14,504 bases of DNA from an uncultured Verrucomicrobiota bacterium (lineage in GTDB: Bacteria; Verrucomicrobiota; Kiritimatiellia; RFP12; UBA1067). Below are positions 1-7,161 of the stretch, in pieces (position 1 is the stretch's first letter; every line of letters begins with the position of its first letter). The stretch is taken from positions 1-14,504 of the forward strand of contig CAMOIK010000035.1 of assembly GCA_946615875.1 (NCBI GenBank), read 5' to 3'. The notes under the pieces were generated by a model, which had not been told where the DNA came from, ran no database searches, and saw only the letters and a list, made by a program, of their open reading frames with translations. Position numbers and translations under genes: made by a program.

Positions 1-55
1 CGGCGGCGCAGACGGCGCGAAGGCGATAGTTGCAAAGTCGGCCACACACGGAAGG

Positions 56-73
56 GAAAATATGGTATAATAT
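56..73 (+). promoter_or_regulatory. Extended -10 promoter for secG
   Basis: TATAAT at 66-71 is preceded by TG at 63-64, giving a perfect extended -10 (TGnTATAAT) in otherwise GC-rich DNA. No good -35 hexamer lies 16-19 bases upstream, so recognition probably rests on the extended -10. The predicted start near 78 leaves a leader of about 28 bases carrying an AGGAAAGGAAG ribosome site (86-96) before the secG ATG. The 18-base block GAAAATATGGTATAATAT recurs exactly at 3650-3667. Bases 1-55 hold no complete gene. One frame ends in a TAG at 27-29 and could be the last residues of an upstream gene, but eight codons are too few to name it. Confidence 0.85.
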
Positions 74-105
74 AAGACCTGACAAAGGAAAGGAAGAACC
101 AGACG

Positions 106-399
106 ATGAGCATTCTCATAGGTTTTCTATACGTGGTCGAGGTCGCGACGTGCCTCCTGCTCGGTCTTGCGGTGATGCTGCAGAAGCCGAAGGAAGGCGG
201 GCTCGGCGGGCTCGGCGGCGGCAGCGCGATGGAAGCGGCGCTAGGCGCGGACGCCGGGAACGTGCTGATCAAGGCGACGGCCATTCTCGGCACGGTGTTC
301 CTGCTGAACACGCTCGTGCTGGTGCGCCTCACCTCCACGCCGAAACCGACGTCCGTCGTTTCGGACGGCGCCGCCCCCGCGAGCCAGAGCGCGGAATAA
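106..399 (+). CDS. secG: SecG, preprotein translocase subunit
   Basis: This is the small SecG subunit of the SecYEG inner-membrane translocon, which helps SecA-driven protein export. The 97-residue protein has the family layout. The first membrane helix is at about residues 3-25. A short cytoplasmic loop starts with the conserved LQKPKEGGLGGLGGG stretch, followed by a second helix at about 50-73 beginning near the N-V-L-I-K-A-T element. A short polar tail rich in Ala, Pro and Ser ends the protein. The length is within the usual SecG range. The ATG at 106 is supported by an AGGAAAGGAAG ribosome site about 9 bases upstream and by the promoter at 56-73. The next gene begins 60 bases later without an obvious terminator, so the two may share a transcript. 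Confidence 0.95.
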   Translation: MSILIGFLYVVEVATCLLLGLAVMLQKPKEGGLGGLGGGSAMEAALGADAGNVLIKATAILGTVFLLNTLVLVRLTSTPKPTSVVSDGAAPASQSAE

Positions 400-459
400 A
401 CGCCGCGATGAGGCGGTCTGCGCGTCTGGCCATCGGCCATCGTTCCACACTGGCTTGGC

Positions 460-1125
460 ATGGTGACGGAATGGGAGAGCCCGTACACCGGCGGGGAGGA
501 GACGGCGAACGCGGTCTCCCACATCGTCGGTTCCCATCTAGGCGCGGCCATGACCGCGATACTGTGCTACGCCGCCTACCTTAGCGGCGCGGACGTGGCG
601 TGGAAGACGGTATCCGGCTGCATCTTCGGCTTCTCCACGATATTCCTCTACGCGATCTCCGGCGCATACCACGCCGTCAACTACAAGCCGGCGAAGGATG
701 TGCTGAACATCATGGACCACATGGCGATCTACATACTGATCGCCGGGTCCTACACGCCGTTCTGCCTCCAGACGCTGCGAGAGACCGGGCACGCGGCTCT
801 GGGGTGGACGATTTTCGGCATCGAATGGGGTGCGGCGATAGTCGGCATCCTGTTCAAGGTGTGGACCACAGGAAAGTTCCGCTTCATCTCGACGGCGGCC
901 TACGTGCTCATGGGGTGGGTCGCGGTGTTCGCTTTCGGCCCGATTGCGCGCGGGCTGGGGGCGATGGGGGTGATGTGGCTCGTGGTCGGCGGTTCGCTTT
1001 ACACGTTCGGCACGGTGTTCTATCTCTGGAAGGGAATGCCGTATCACCATTTCATCTGGCATCTCTTCGTGCTGGCCGGCACCATATGCCAGTTCTTTTC
1101 GATTCTCTGGTACGTAATGGAGTAG
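460..1125 (+). CDS. Hemolysin III / PAQR-family membrane protein
   Basis: This 221-residue integral membrane protein belongs to the hemolysin III (YqfA/PAQR) family, seven-helix proteins related to adiponectin receptors and thought to carry a metal site. The family's metal-site residues are visible: S-x3-H at Ser67/His71, Asp86-His87 in the D-H-M-A-I-Y element followed by the AGSYTPF turn, and H-x3-H at His197/His201 in HHFIWHLF. An E-x-x-N segment near residues 14-17 matches the N-terminal family motif. The length is normal. The substrate and function of bacterial members remain uncertain, and haemolytic activity should not be assumed. The ATG at 460 has no strong ribosome site, and GTG at 463 is an in-frame alternative. 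It is followed after 7 bases by the SDR epimerase gene, so the two are probably one operon. Confidence 0.9.
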   Translation: MVTEWESPYTGGEETANAVSHIVGSHLGAAMTAILCYAAYLSGADVAWKTVSGCIFGFSTIFLYAISGAYHAVNYKPAKDVLNIMDHMAIYILIAGSYTPFCLQTLRETGHAALGWTIFGIEWGAAIVGILFKVWTTGKFRFISTAAYVLMGWVAVFAFGPIARGLGAMGVMWLVVGGSLYTFGTVFYLWKGMPYHHFIWHLFVLAGTICQFFSILWYVME

Positions 1126-1132
1126 GGCGGCG

Positions 1133-2176
1133 ATGAAAGTTCTAGTGACTGGCGGCTCGGGGTTCCTGGGCATAAATCTGATACGTTTCCTGCGCGAGAA
1201 AGGCGTGGAAGAGGTGCGCGTGCTGGACATCGCGCCCTTCGACTACCCTGAAAAGGACGCGCCGTGGCTGAAGTTCACCCTCGGAGACGTGCGCGACGCG
1301 GCGGCGGTAGAAAAGGCGACGGAGGGCTGCGACGTGACCGTGCACTGCGCCGCGGCGCTGCCGCTCTATTCCGAAGAGGACATCCGCACCACGGAAGTCG
1401 ACGGCTGCCGCAACGTGCTGGCCGCCGCCAGGAAGTTCGGGCTCGACCGCATGATCCAGATTTCCTCGACGGCGGTCTATGGCGTGCCGAAGCGCCACCC
1501 GATATACGAGACCGATCCACTGGTCGGCGTGGGGCCGTACGGACACGCCAAGATCGAGGCGGAGGAAATCTGCCGCGAAGCGATCAAAGAAGGCTACTGC
1601 GTGTCGATCATCCGCCCGAAGAGTTTCATCGGTCCCGAAAGGCTCGGCGTCTTCGCGCTGTTCTACGACTGGGCCTACACCGGGCACGGCTTCCCGATGA
1701 TCGGCAGCGGCGCGAACCGCTACCAGCTGATGGACGTGGACGACCTGGACCACGCCATCTGGAACGCGATGACCTACCCGAAGGACGTCGTGGCGACGGA
1801 GTTCAACATCGGCGCGAAGGAGTTCACGACGATGAAAGAGGACTACCAGGCCGTCCTGGACCGCGCGGGGCACGGCAAGAAGATACGCGGCATGCCTGTC
1901 GCGCCGCTCGTCTTCATCCTGCGCATACTCGAGAAGCTCCACCTCTCGCCGCTGTATCCGTGGGTTTACGAGACAGCATCGACGGACTCGTTCGTTTCGA
2001 TAGAGAAGGCCGAGAAGCTGCTCGACTACCGTCCGCGCTACTCCAACAAGCAGGCGCTGGTGCGCAACTACGAGTGGTACGTGGCGCACCTCGACGAGTT
2101 CAAGGGCAAGAGCGGCGTCTCCCACCGCGTCCCGTGGAAGCAGGGAATGCTGGCGCTCGCCAAGTGGTTCTTCTAG
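1133..2176 (+). CDS. NAD-dependent epimerase/dehydratase (extended SDR)
   Basis: This 347-residue extended short-chain dehydrogenase/reductase belongs to the nucleotide-sugar epimerase/dehydratase type. An N-terminal Rossmann fold shows GGSGFLG at residues 7-13 and an acidic Asp32 after the second strand that favours NAD(H). GDVRD at 51-55 matches the usual adenine-binding region. The catalytic set is visible as Ser111/Ser112-Thr113 followed by Tyr136-x3-Lys140 in PYGHAK. The C-terminal half binds substrate in this family, but its sequence does not tell me which sugar or sterol-like substrate is used. The gene starts 7 bases after the PAQR stop, with GGAG around 1120-1123 as ribosome site. 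It ends 2 bases before the GTG start of the YrbL-like gene, which implies translational coupling. Its neighbours suggest a role in envelope sugar metabolism, an inference from context. Confidence 0.9.
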   Translation: MKVLVTGGSGFLGINLIRFLREKGVEEVRVLDIAPFDYPEKDAPWLKFTLGDVRDAAAVEKATEGCDVTVHCAAALPLYSEEDIRTTEVDGCRNVLAAARKFGLDRMIQISSTAVYGVPKRHPIYETDPLVGVGPYGHAKIEAEEICREAIKEGYCVSIIRPKSFIGPERLGVFALFYDWAYTGHGFPMIGSGANRYQLMDVDDLDHAIWNAMTYPKDVVATEFNIGAKEFTTMKEDYQAVLDRAGHGKKIRGMPVAPLVFILRILEKLHLSPLYPWVYETASTDSFVSIEKAEKLLDYRPRYSNKQALVRNYEWYVAHLDEFKGKSGVSHRVPWKQGMLALAKWFF

Positions 2177-2178
2177 GC

Positions 2179-3351
2179 GTGATATTCCTCGTACAGTTCC
2201 TCGTCGCGCTCTCCGCCGCCGTCTGCATGATCGTGGCGGCGGTGCGCCACGCCGAGTGGCGCGGCGGCTTCGCCATCATCGCGGCGTGCGCGATGGCGGC
2301 GGCGACGAACGAATGCGAGGCGTTCTGGGAAATCTCGCTGCCCTTCCCGTTCTTCGACGAGCCGGAGCTGCTGCCGATCCTCGTCCTGCTGGTGGCGGGC
2401 GCGGTCATCGCAGTCGCCAACAAGGGCACCGTGATGCCTGGGATCATCGAAGTGATGCGCAACAGGCGCAGCCCGCTGCTAATATGGGGACTGCTCCTCG
2501 TCTCCATCATCCCCAACGCCGCAAAGGCGAAGTGGCTGTGGCTGGCGTTCCTTTCCGACGACGCCACGCACGAAGTGCGCGAGGCCGTGTCCGACGCCGT
2601 GCAGTTCCTTGGCGACATCCTGCTGCTCAACTGGGCGTTGCTGTTCCTCGCGGACAAGCACAAGGTCTTCGGTCTCAGGGCCGGCCCCCACAACGCCCTG
2701 CTGCGCCAGCACCCGCTCGTCGAAGTGGGGCGCGGCACGCGCCGCGTCGCCTACAAGCTCGGCGACACGGGCTTCTGCGTCAAGTTCTACCGTCCGCCGG
2801 AGGAGAAGATGAAGCGGTCGGTGCGGCGCGACGTCGGCTGGCGCCGCTTCAACAAATACCGCAACTCCTGCTCGGAGGAGGTGCACATCTACAACATCTT
2901 CCGCCACCACATGCCGCCGGACATACGCTCGCGCATGCCGGAGGTCTGCGAGCGCGTCTTCCACCCGGAATGGGGATGGGGCATCCTGGAGACCTACTAC
3001 ACCAACCCGGACGGCTCGGCCATCATCCCCTACGACAAGGAACTGCGCCGCCAGAGCGATCCGGCGATCAAGCGGGAGATATACCGCCAGGCGCGCGACA
3101 TCCTCTGCGCGCTCGTCGAGCTTGCCGCCCCCTTCCACGAACCGGGCAACCTCCACGTCCTTTTCGCCAAGGACGGCTCCCTGCAACTGCGCTTCGTCGA
3201 TTTCGAGCCGGAGTCCAAAGCCCTCATACCGCTGGAATTCTTCTGGCCGTGGTTCCGCCGCCGCAAGCTCCGCCGCAAATCCACGCGCTTCCTAGCCTAC
3301 ATCCGCAGACGCTTTGACATCGACATCCCCGTCGAGACGGAAATAGGCTGA
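2179..3351 (+). CDS. Multi-pass membrane protein with C-terminal YrbL-like domain
   Basis: This is a 390-residue two-part protein. Residues 1 to about 165 contain roughly four or five hydrophobic membrane segments (near 2-20, 27-45, 55-77, 95-112 and 135-155). From about residue 178 (HPLVEVGRGTRR) to the end it resembles the YrbL / PhoP-regulated-network family, which has a protein-kinase-like fold. Visible features include a V-A-Y-K/C-V-K nucleotide-loop-like strand pair, the HEPGN segment where a catalytic loop would lie, and FVDFEPES in the position of the metal-binding Asp motif. Whether it is an active kinase cannot be told. The GTG start at 2179 is chosen because it keeps the whole first membrane segment and sits 2 bases after the preceding stop; ATG 2227 is the alternative. 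YrbL proteins are usually small and soluble, so the membrane fusion is unusual. Function unknown. Confidence 0.72.
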   Translation: MIFLVQFLVALSAAVCMIVAAVRHAEWRGGFAIIAACAMAAATNECEAFWEISLPFPFFDEPELLPILVLLVAGAVIAVANKGTVMPGIIEVMRNRRSPLLIWGLLLVSIIPNAAKAKWLWLAFLSDDATHEVREAVSDAVQFLGDILLLNWALLFLADKHKVFGLRAGPHNALLRQHPLVEVGRGTRRVAYKLGDTGFCVKFYRPPEEKMKRSVRRDVGWRRFNKYRNSCSEEVHIYNIFRHHMPPDIRSRMPEVCERVFHPEWGWGILETYYTNPDGSAIIPYDKELRRQSDPAIKREIYRQARDILCALVELAAPFHEPGNLHVLFAKDGSLQLRFVDFEPESKALIPLEFFWPWFRRRKLRRKSTRFLAYIRRRFDIDIPVETEIG

Positions 3352-3377
3352 CGCCGCGCCAGTGCGCGCAACTGCGC

Positions 3378-3408
3378 TTTCCGGCGCAAAAACCGCCATT
3401 TCCGGCGC
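3378..3408. repeat. Short direct repeat TTTCCGGCGC, two copies
   Basis: The ten-base word TTTCCGGCGC occurs at 3378-3387 and again at 3399-3408, a centre-to-centre spacing of 21 bases (two helical turns). It lies between the YrbL-like gene and the tRNA-Ser promoter. Nothing else in 3352-3446 looks coding. There is no convincing stem followed by a T-run, so transcription may continue into the tRNA. Its role is unknown and it may be chance in GC-rich DNA. Confidence 0.4.
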
Positions 3409-3446
3409 TCCAATAAGGCCGGCTGCGGCTCGATGGGGCCGCGCCA

Positions 3447-3476
3447 TTGACCGGCATCGCGGAAATATGCTATAAT
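3447..3476 (+). promoter_or_regulatory. Sigma-70 type promoter for tRNA-Ser(TGA)
   Basis: TTGACC at 3447-3452 is separated by 18 bases from TATAAT at 3471-3476, and TG at 3468-3469 makes the -10 extended. The predicted start is near 3483, twelve bases before the mature tRNA. The -10 surroundings (AAATATGCTATAATATGCG) are nearly identical to those before the exosortase gene, and the whole arrangement matches the promoter at 9082-9111. Confidence 0.88.
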
Positions 3477-3494
3477 ATGCGGCGTTTTCGATTT

Positions 3495-3582
<88 letters not shown>

Positions 3583-3649
3583 AACCGTCCCCGTCGAGCC
3601 GCCTCTCCGCGCCGACCCGATTCTTCCGATCTTTCCGCCACGCTTTCCC

Positions 3650-3667
3650 GAAAATATGGTATAATAT
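3650..3667 (+). promoter_or_regulatory. Extended -10 promoter that predicts a leaderless exosortase mRNA
   Basis: TATAAT at 3660-3665 is preceded by TG at 3657-3658. The 18-base block GAAAATATGGTATAATAT is identical to that before secG. No recognisable -35 lies at the right distance. Seven bases after the -10 places the start site at about 3671-3674, and the exosortase ATG is at 3674, so the mRNA should have essentially no 5' leader. Confidence 0.85.
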
Positions 3668-3673
3668 GCGACA

Positions 3674-5209
3674 ATGGAAGATGCAAAGGACACCTCGAAC
3701 GGCTTGGGACCGTGCGCAAAACTGCGCCTGGCGCTGATGTGCGCCGCGTTCGCGGCTGTGGCGTGGGGCTTCCAGACTCTGCTGCTGTCGCACGCTCCGT
3801 CCGTGTTCGCCGACCCGAAGGAGGACATGTCGTTCGGGTGGTACGTGCCGCTCTTCGCGCTATACGTGGTCTGGACGGAGCGCAAGGCGTTGCGCGAGGC
3901 GGCGGGCGGCGCGTCGTGGGCGGGGACCGCGGCGCTCCTCCCCTTCCTCGCGATCGGCTTTCTGGGGACTCGCGGCATACAGGTCCGCTTCGAGATGCTC
4001 GCCTTCGCGGGGCTTTCGCTGGCGATACCGTGGGCGTTCTGGGGCGGCCGCGTCGCAAAGAAGATGCTCTTTCCGTCTCTCTTCCTCCTCTTCTGCATAC
4101 CTCTGGCATCCTTCCTGGACATCGTGACGGTGCATCTGCGGCTCTTCGCATCCTCCGCCGCCTACGAACTGCTGCGCGGCTTCGGCGCCGAGGTGGTGCG
4201 GCGCGGGACGATGCTGGCGGCGGCCGACGGTTCCTTCGAGATCGACGTGGCCGAGCCGTGCAGCGGGCTGCGGTCGATCTTCGCGCTGATGGCGCTCACG
4301 GCCGGCTACGCATACTTCAACCAGCCCACGTGGCTGCGGCGCGCCCTGCTTTTCGCCACCTCCGTCCCGCTGGCCATCCTCGGCAACGTGGCGCGCATCC
4401 TTTCCATATGCCTCGTGGCGAACTTCGCCTCCCCGGATTTCGCGACCGGCTTCTACCACGACTACTCCGGCTACGTGGTGTTCGTCGTGGCGATCCTCCT
4501 CATGGTCGCGGCGGGGGAACTGATTACGCGCGTCGCGGGCAGACTGCACGGCGGCGGCCGCAAAGAAAGCGACGCGGACGGCACGACTCGCGCGGCGCGG
4601 CGCGGCGTCGGCGGCGCGGCGCCCGCGTTCGCGGCGCTCGCGTTGATCGTGCCCGCGATGCTTTACCAGGCGGCCACGCCGGAGGTGACGGTGGCGGAGC
4701 CGCCGGAGATCCACCTCGGCGAAATCCCCGGCTACGACTGGAAGGCGCTAGAGCCGAGCGAGGCGGAGCTGACCATACTGCCCGCCGACACCACGATAGA
4801 GAAGAGGATGTACACCGCGCGGAGCGGCGACTGGTTCCAGGTGTCGCTGGTAATCGGCGGCAAGAGCAAGAGCTCCATCCACCGCCCGGAACTCTGCCTG
4901 CCGGCGCAAGGCTTCCTGATGACCGACCCGCGCACGGCGACGGTGGACGGCACGGAATGGCGCTTCATCACCGTGCGGTCGCCAGACGGCGCGATCGGCT
5001 TCGCCTACACGTTCCTCAACCAGGAAGGCTACCGCACGGCCTCGCACGTCAAACGCATCTTCCGCGACACGTGGGACCGTTCGGTGCTGAATCGCATCGA
5101 CCGCTGGGCGATGGTCACCATCAACGCCGCCCGCGCGGACGACGCCTCCCTATCCGACATCGCCAGGCGTCTGCGGCTGGACAAAGCGGCCGCCGGGCGG
5201 GAGAAATAG
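3674..5209 (+). CDS. Exosortase fused to a C-terminal EpsI-like domain
   Basis: This 511-residue membrane protein combines two parts. Residues 1 to about 300 are an exosortase, a multi-pass membrane transpeptidase thought to process proteins with PEP-CTERM-type C-terminal signals, usually in species that make exopolysaccharide. The catalytic triad is visible: Cys196 in EPCSGLRS, Arg241 in GNVARI and His262 in FYHDYSGY. After a linker of charged residues and another membrane segment (about 315-335), the remainder matches the EpsI-type periplasmic domain that accompanies many exosortases, with the hallmark HRPELCLPAQGF at 403-414. The start at 3674 fits the promoter, which predicts a leaderless mRNA; Met22 (3737) is an alternative but also lacks a ribosome site. 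No substrate protein with a sorting tail is encoded in this window. The next gene, a polyprenyl sugar-phosphate transferase, fits the known exosortase-polysaccharide association. Confidence 0.92.
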   Translation: MEDAKDTSNGLGPCAKLRLALMCAAFAAVAWGFQTLLLSHAPSVFADPKEDMSFGWYVPLFALYVVWTERKALREAAGGASWAGTAALLPFLAIGFLGTRGIQVRFEMLAFAGLSLAIPWAFWGGRVAKKMLFPSLFLLFCIPLASFLDIVTVHLRLFASSAAYELLRGFGAEVVRRGTMLAAADGSFEIDVAEPCSGLRSIFALMALTAGYAYFNQPTWLRRALLFATSVPLAILGNVARILSICLVANFASPDFATGFYHDYSGYVVFVVAILLMVAAGELITRVAGRLHGGGRKESDADGTTRAARRGVGGAAPAFAALALIVPAMLYQAATPEVTVAEPPEIHLGEIPGYDWKALEPSEAELTILPADTTIEKRMYTARSGDWFQVSLVIGGKSKSSIHRPELCLPAQGFLMTDPRTATVDGTEWRFITVRSPDGAIGFAYTFLNQEGYRTASHVKRIFRDTWDRSVLNRIDRWAMVTINAARADDASLSDIARRLRLDKAAAGREK

Positions 5210-5246
5210 CCGCGCAGACGCAAGCAACGCACACGGAGCACATTAG

Positions 5247-7133
5247 ATGAACATCTGGCCCTACATGGCAGCGTTTTCAAGTTCGTTCGCCGTCACCTTC
5301 GTCCTCACGCCGATCGTGCGCGAGATGAACAGGCGGCTCGGCATGGTCGACAAGCCCGGCGCACGGCGCATAAACACCGTGCCCGTGCCGCGCGGCGGAG
5401 GCCTCGCGCTCGTCGTCGGCGTCCTCGCCGCCTGCGCGATAGTCGCGATGTTCTTCAACAGGCTCGGCACGGCCTCGCCTTCGGGCATCGACGTCTCCAC
5501 GTTCTGCAAGCTCGGCGTCCTTTCCGTCGCCATCGCCGCGCTCGGCTACATAGACGACAAGTTCTCGCTGCCGCCGAAAGCCAAACTCGCCGGGCAGCTG
5601 GCCGTGGCCGCCCTCGTGTGGCTGTGGGCCGATCTCGGCTTCCACAGGCTGTGGCCGGGCATCAACCCGGTCCTCGACTTGGCCATCACCACGTTCTGGA
5701 TCGCGGGCGCCATAAACGCCTTCAACCTGATAGACGGCCTGGACGGCCTGGCCTCCGGCCTCGCTCTCATCGCCACCATAGGCATGGCCGGCGCGCTGTT
5801 CATGGTCGGTGCGGCGCCGGCGGCGATGTTCCACTTCGCGTTCGCCGGCGCACTCCTCGCCTTCCTGCGCTACAACTACCACCCGGCGAGCGTCTTCCTC
5901 GGCGACTGCGGCTCCATGTTCATCGGCTTCACGCTCGCCGTGATGCCGCTCGCCACGCAGACTCCCAACTCCTTCATGGTCTCCGTAGGGGTGCCGCTGC
6001 TCGCCATGGGCGTGCCGGTCTTCGACACCGCTCTGGCGATCGTCAGGCGCTCGCTCCGCCACCTGCTGCGCCGCCGCAGCAGCGTGGACGCCGGCAACGA
6101 CAAGGTGATGACCGCCGACGCCGACCACATCCACCACCGCATCCTCAGGGCGGCAAAGCTCAACCAGCGCCGCGCCGCGTGGATACTCTACCTGGCCGCC
6201 GCGTTCTTCGTGACGGTGGGGCTGGGCGGCATCGCACTGCAGTCCAGGGCGGCGGGACTGTGGCTCTTCGCCGTCGCCATCGCGTCTATCGCCATCTTCA
6301 AGGACGTCTCGCGCATCGAGCTGTTCGACGCGGGCCGCCTGCTGAGCGCGATCGCCCGCGACCGCGACCGCGTGAACCGCCGGAGGATAGCCCGCCTGGC
6401 CACCCCTTTCTACCTGGCGTTCGACGTCTTCGCGCTCGTCGCCGTCTTCTTCCTGTGCCACTGGGTGATGAGAATAGAGATAGACCGCGCCGAAATCCGG
6501 GTGGCGCTGCCCATCCGCGTGGTCTCGGTGTTCACGTTCCTCTTCTTCCTCAACGCGTACAGGACGGTCTGGGCGAGGGCGATGTCGTCCAACTACATCC
6601 GCCTCATGCTCGCCTGCATGTTCGGCTCGGCGCTCGGCACCGTCGCCATATACTACGCGCCGAACGTCGACCACGCCAAGCCGATGGCGATGACCCTGCT
6701 GTACGCCTCCACCTCGTGCATCGCGCTCGTCCTGGCCAGGGTCGTGCGCGGCGCCGTGCGCGACATCTTCTACTCCATCGACTGCTCGCGCCTCAAGGGG
6801 CGCAAGGACGTGTCGCGCGTGCTCGTTTACGGCTCGGGCCTGCGCTACAGGGCGTTCCGCCGCGAGCTCGTCAGGAACACGGCGGCGAACGACCGCATCA
6901 TCGTCGGCCTGATAGACGACGACATCCTCCTGCGCGGCCGCTACATAGGCGGCCTCAAGGTGCTCGGCCCGCTCATGCAGGCGCCGGAATTCATCAACGA
7001 ACTGAACGTCGATGCCGTCGTCGTGGCCTGCGAGGTCAAGCCCGAATGGAGAAAGATCATCCACGACACGCTCGCCCCGACAGGCGTCAAGATCACGCAT
7101 TTCTCCTTCTCGGAGAGGGAGCTGGAATGGTGA
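5247..7133 (+). CDS. WecA/MraY-family polyprenyl-phosphate transferase fused to a CapD/PglF-like N-terminal region
   Basis: Residues 1 to about 345 form a multi-pass polyprenyl-phosphate N-acetylhexosamine-1-phosphate transferase of the WecA/TagO type, which starts glycan synthesis on undecaprenyl phosphate at the inner membrane. Family motifs are intact: the VPVPRGGG loop near 45-52, DD at 103-104, NLIDGLDGLA at 160-169, GDCGS at 219-223 (usually GDSGS) and DADHIHHR at 291-298. From about residue 385 a second module begins. It has several membrane segments, an AYRTVWARA element, then a Rossmann-like domain (VLVYGSG, VGLIDDD, GLKVLG) matching the N-terminal half of CapD/PglF/WbpM nucleotide-sugar dehydratases. 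The protein stops before the catalytic SDR domain would start, so the second half is probably regulatory or ligand-binding. GGAG about 10 bases before the ATG serves as ribosome site. It lies 37 bases after the exosortase and probably shares its transcript. Confidence 0.9.
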   Translation: MNIWPYMAAFSSSFAVTFVLTPIVREMNRRLGMVDKPGARRINTVPVPRGGGLALVVGVLAACAIVAMFFNRLGTASPSGIDVSTFCKLGVLSVAIAALGYIDDKFSLPPKAKLAGQLAVAALVWLWADLGFHRLWPGINPVLDLAITTFWIAGAINAFNLIDGLDGLASGLALIATIGMAGALFMVGAAPAAMFHFAFAGALLAFLRYNYHPASVFLGDCGSMFIGFTLAVMPLATQTPNSFMVSVGVPLLAMGVPVFDTALAIVRRSLRHLLRRRSSVDAGNDKVMTADADHIHHRILRAAKLNQRRAAWILYLAAAFFVTVGLGGIALQSRAAGLWLFAVAIASIAIFKDVSRIELFDAGRLLSAIARDRDRVNRRRIARLATPFYLAFDVFALVAVFFLCHWVMRIEIDRAEIRVALPIRVVSVFTFLFFLNAYRTVWARAMSSNYIRLMLACMFGSALGTVAIYYAPNVDHAKPMAMTLLYASTSCIALVLARVVRGAVRDIFYSIDCSRLKGRKDVSRVLVYGSGLRYRAFRRELVRNTAANDRIIVGLIDDDILLRGRYIGGLKVLGPLMQAPEFINELNVDAVVVACEVKPEWRKIIHDTLAPTGVKITHFSFSERELEW

Positions 7134-7161
7134 GGCGGACGGAAACGACGGAAAGCAAGCA

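Noticed and set aside
197..222. Tandem GGCGGGCTC repeat
   Set aside because: It encodes the normal glycine-rich loop (GGLGGLGGG) of SecG and needs no other explanation.
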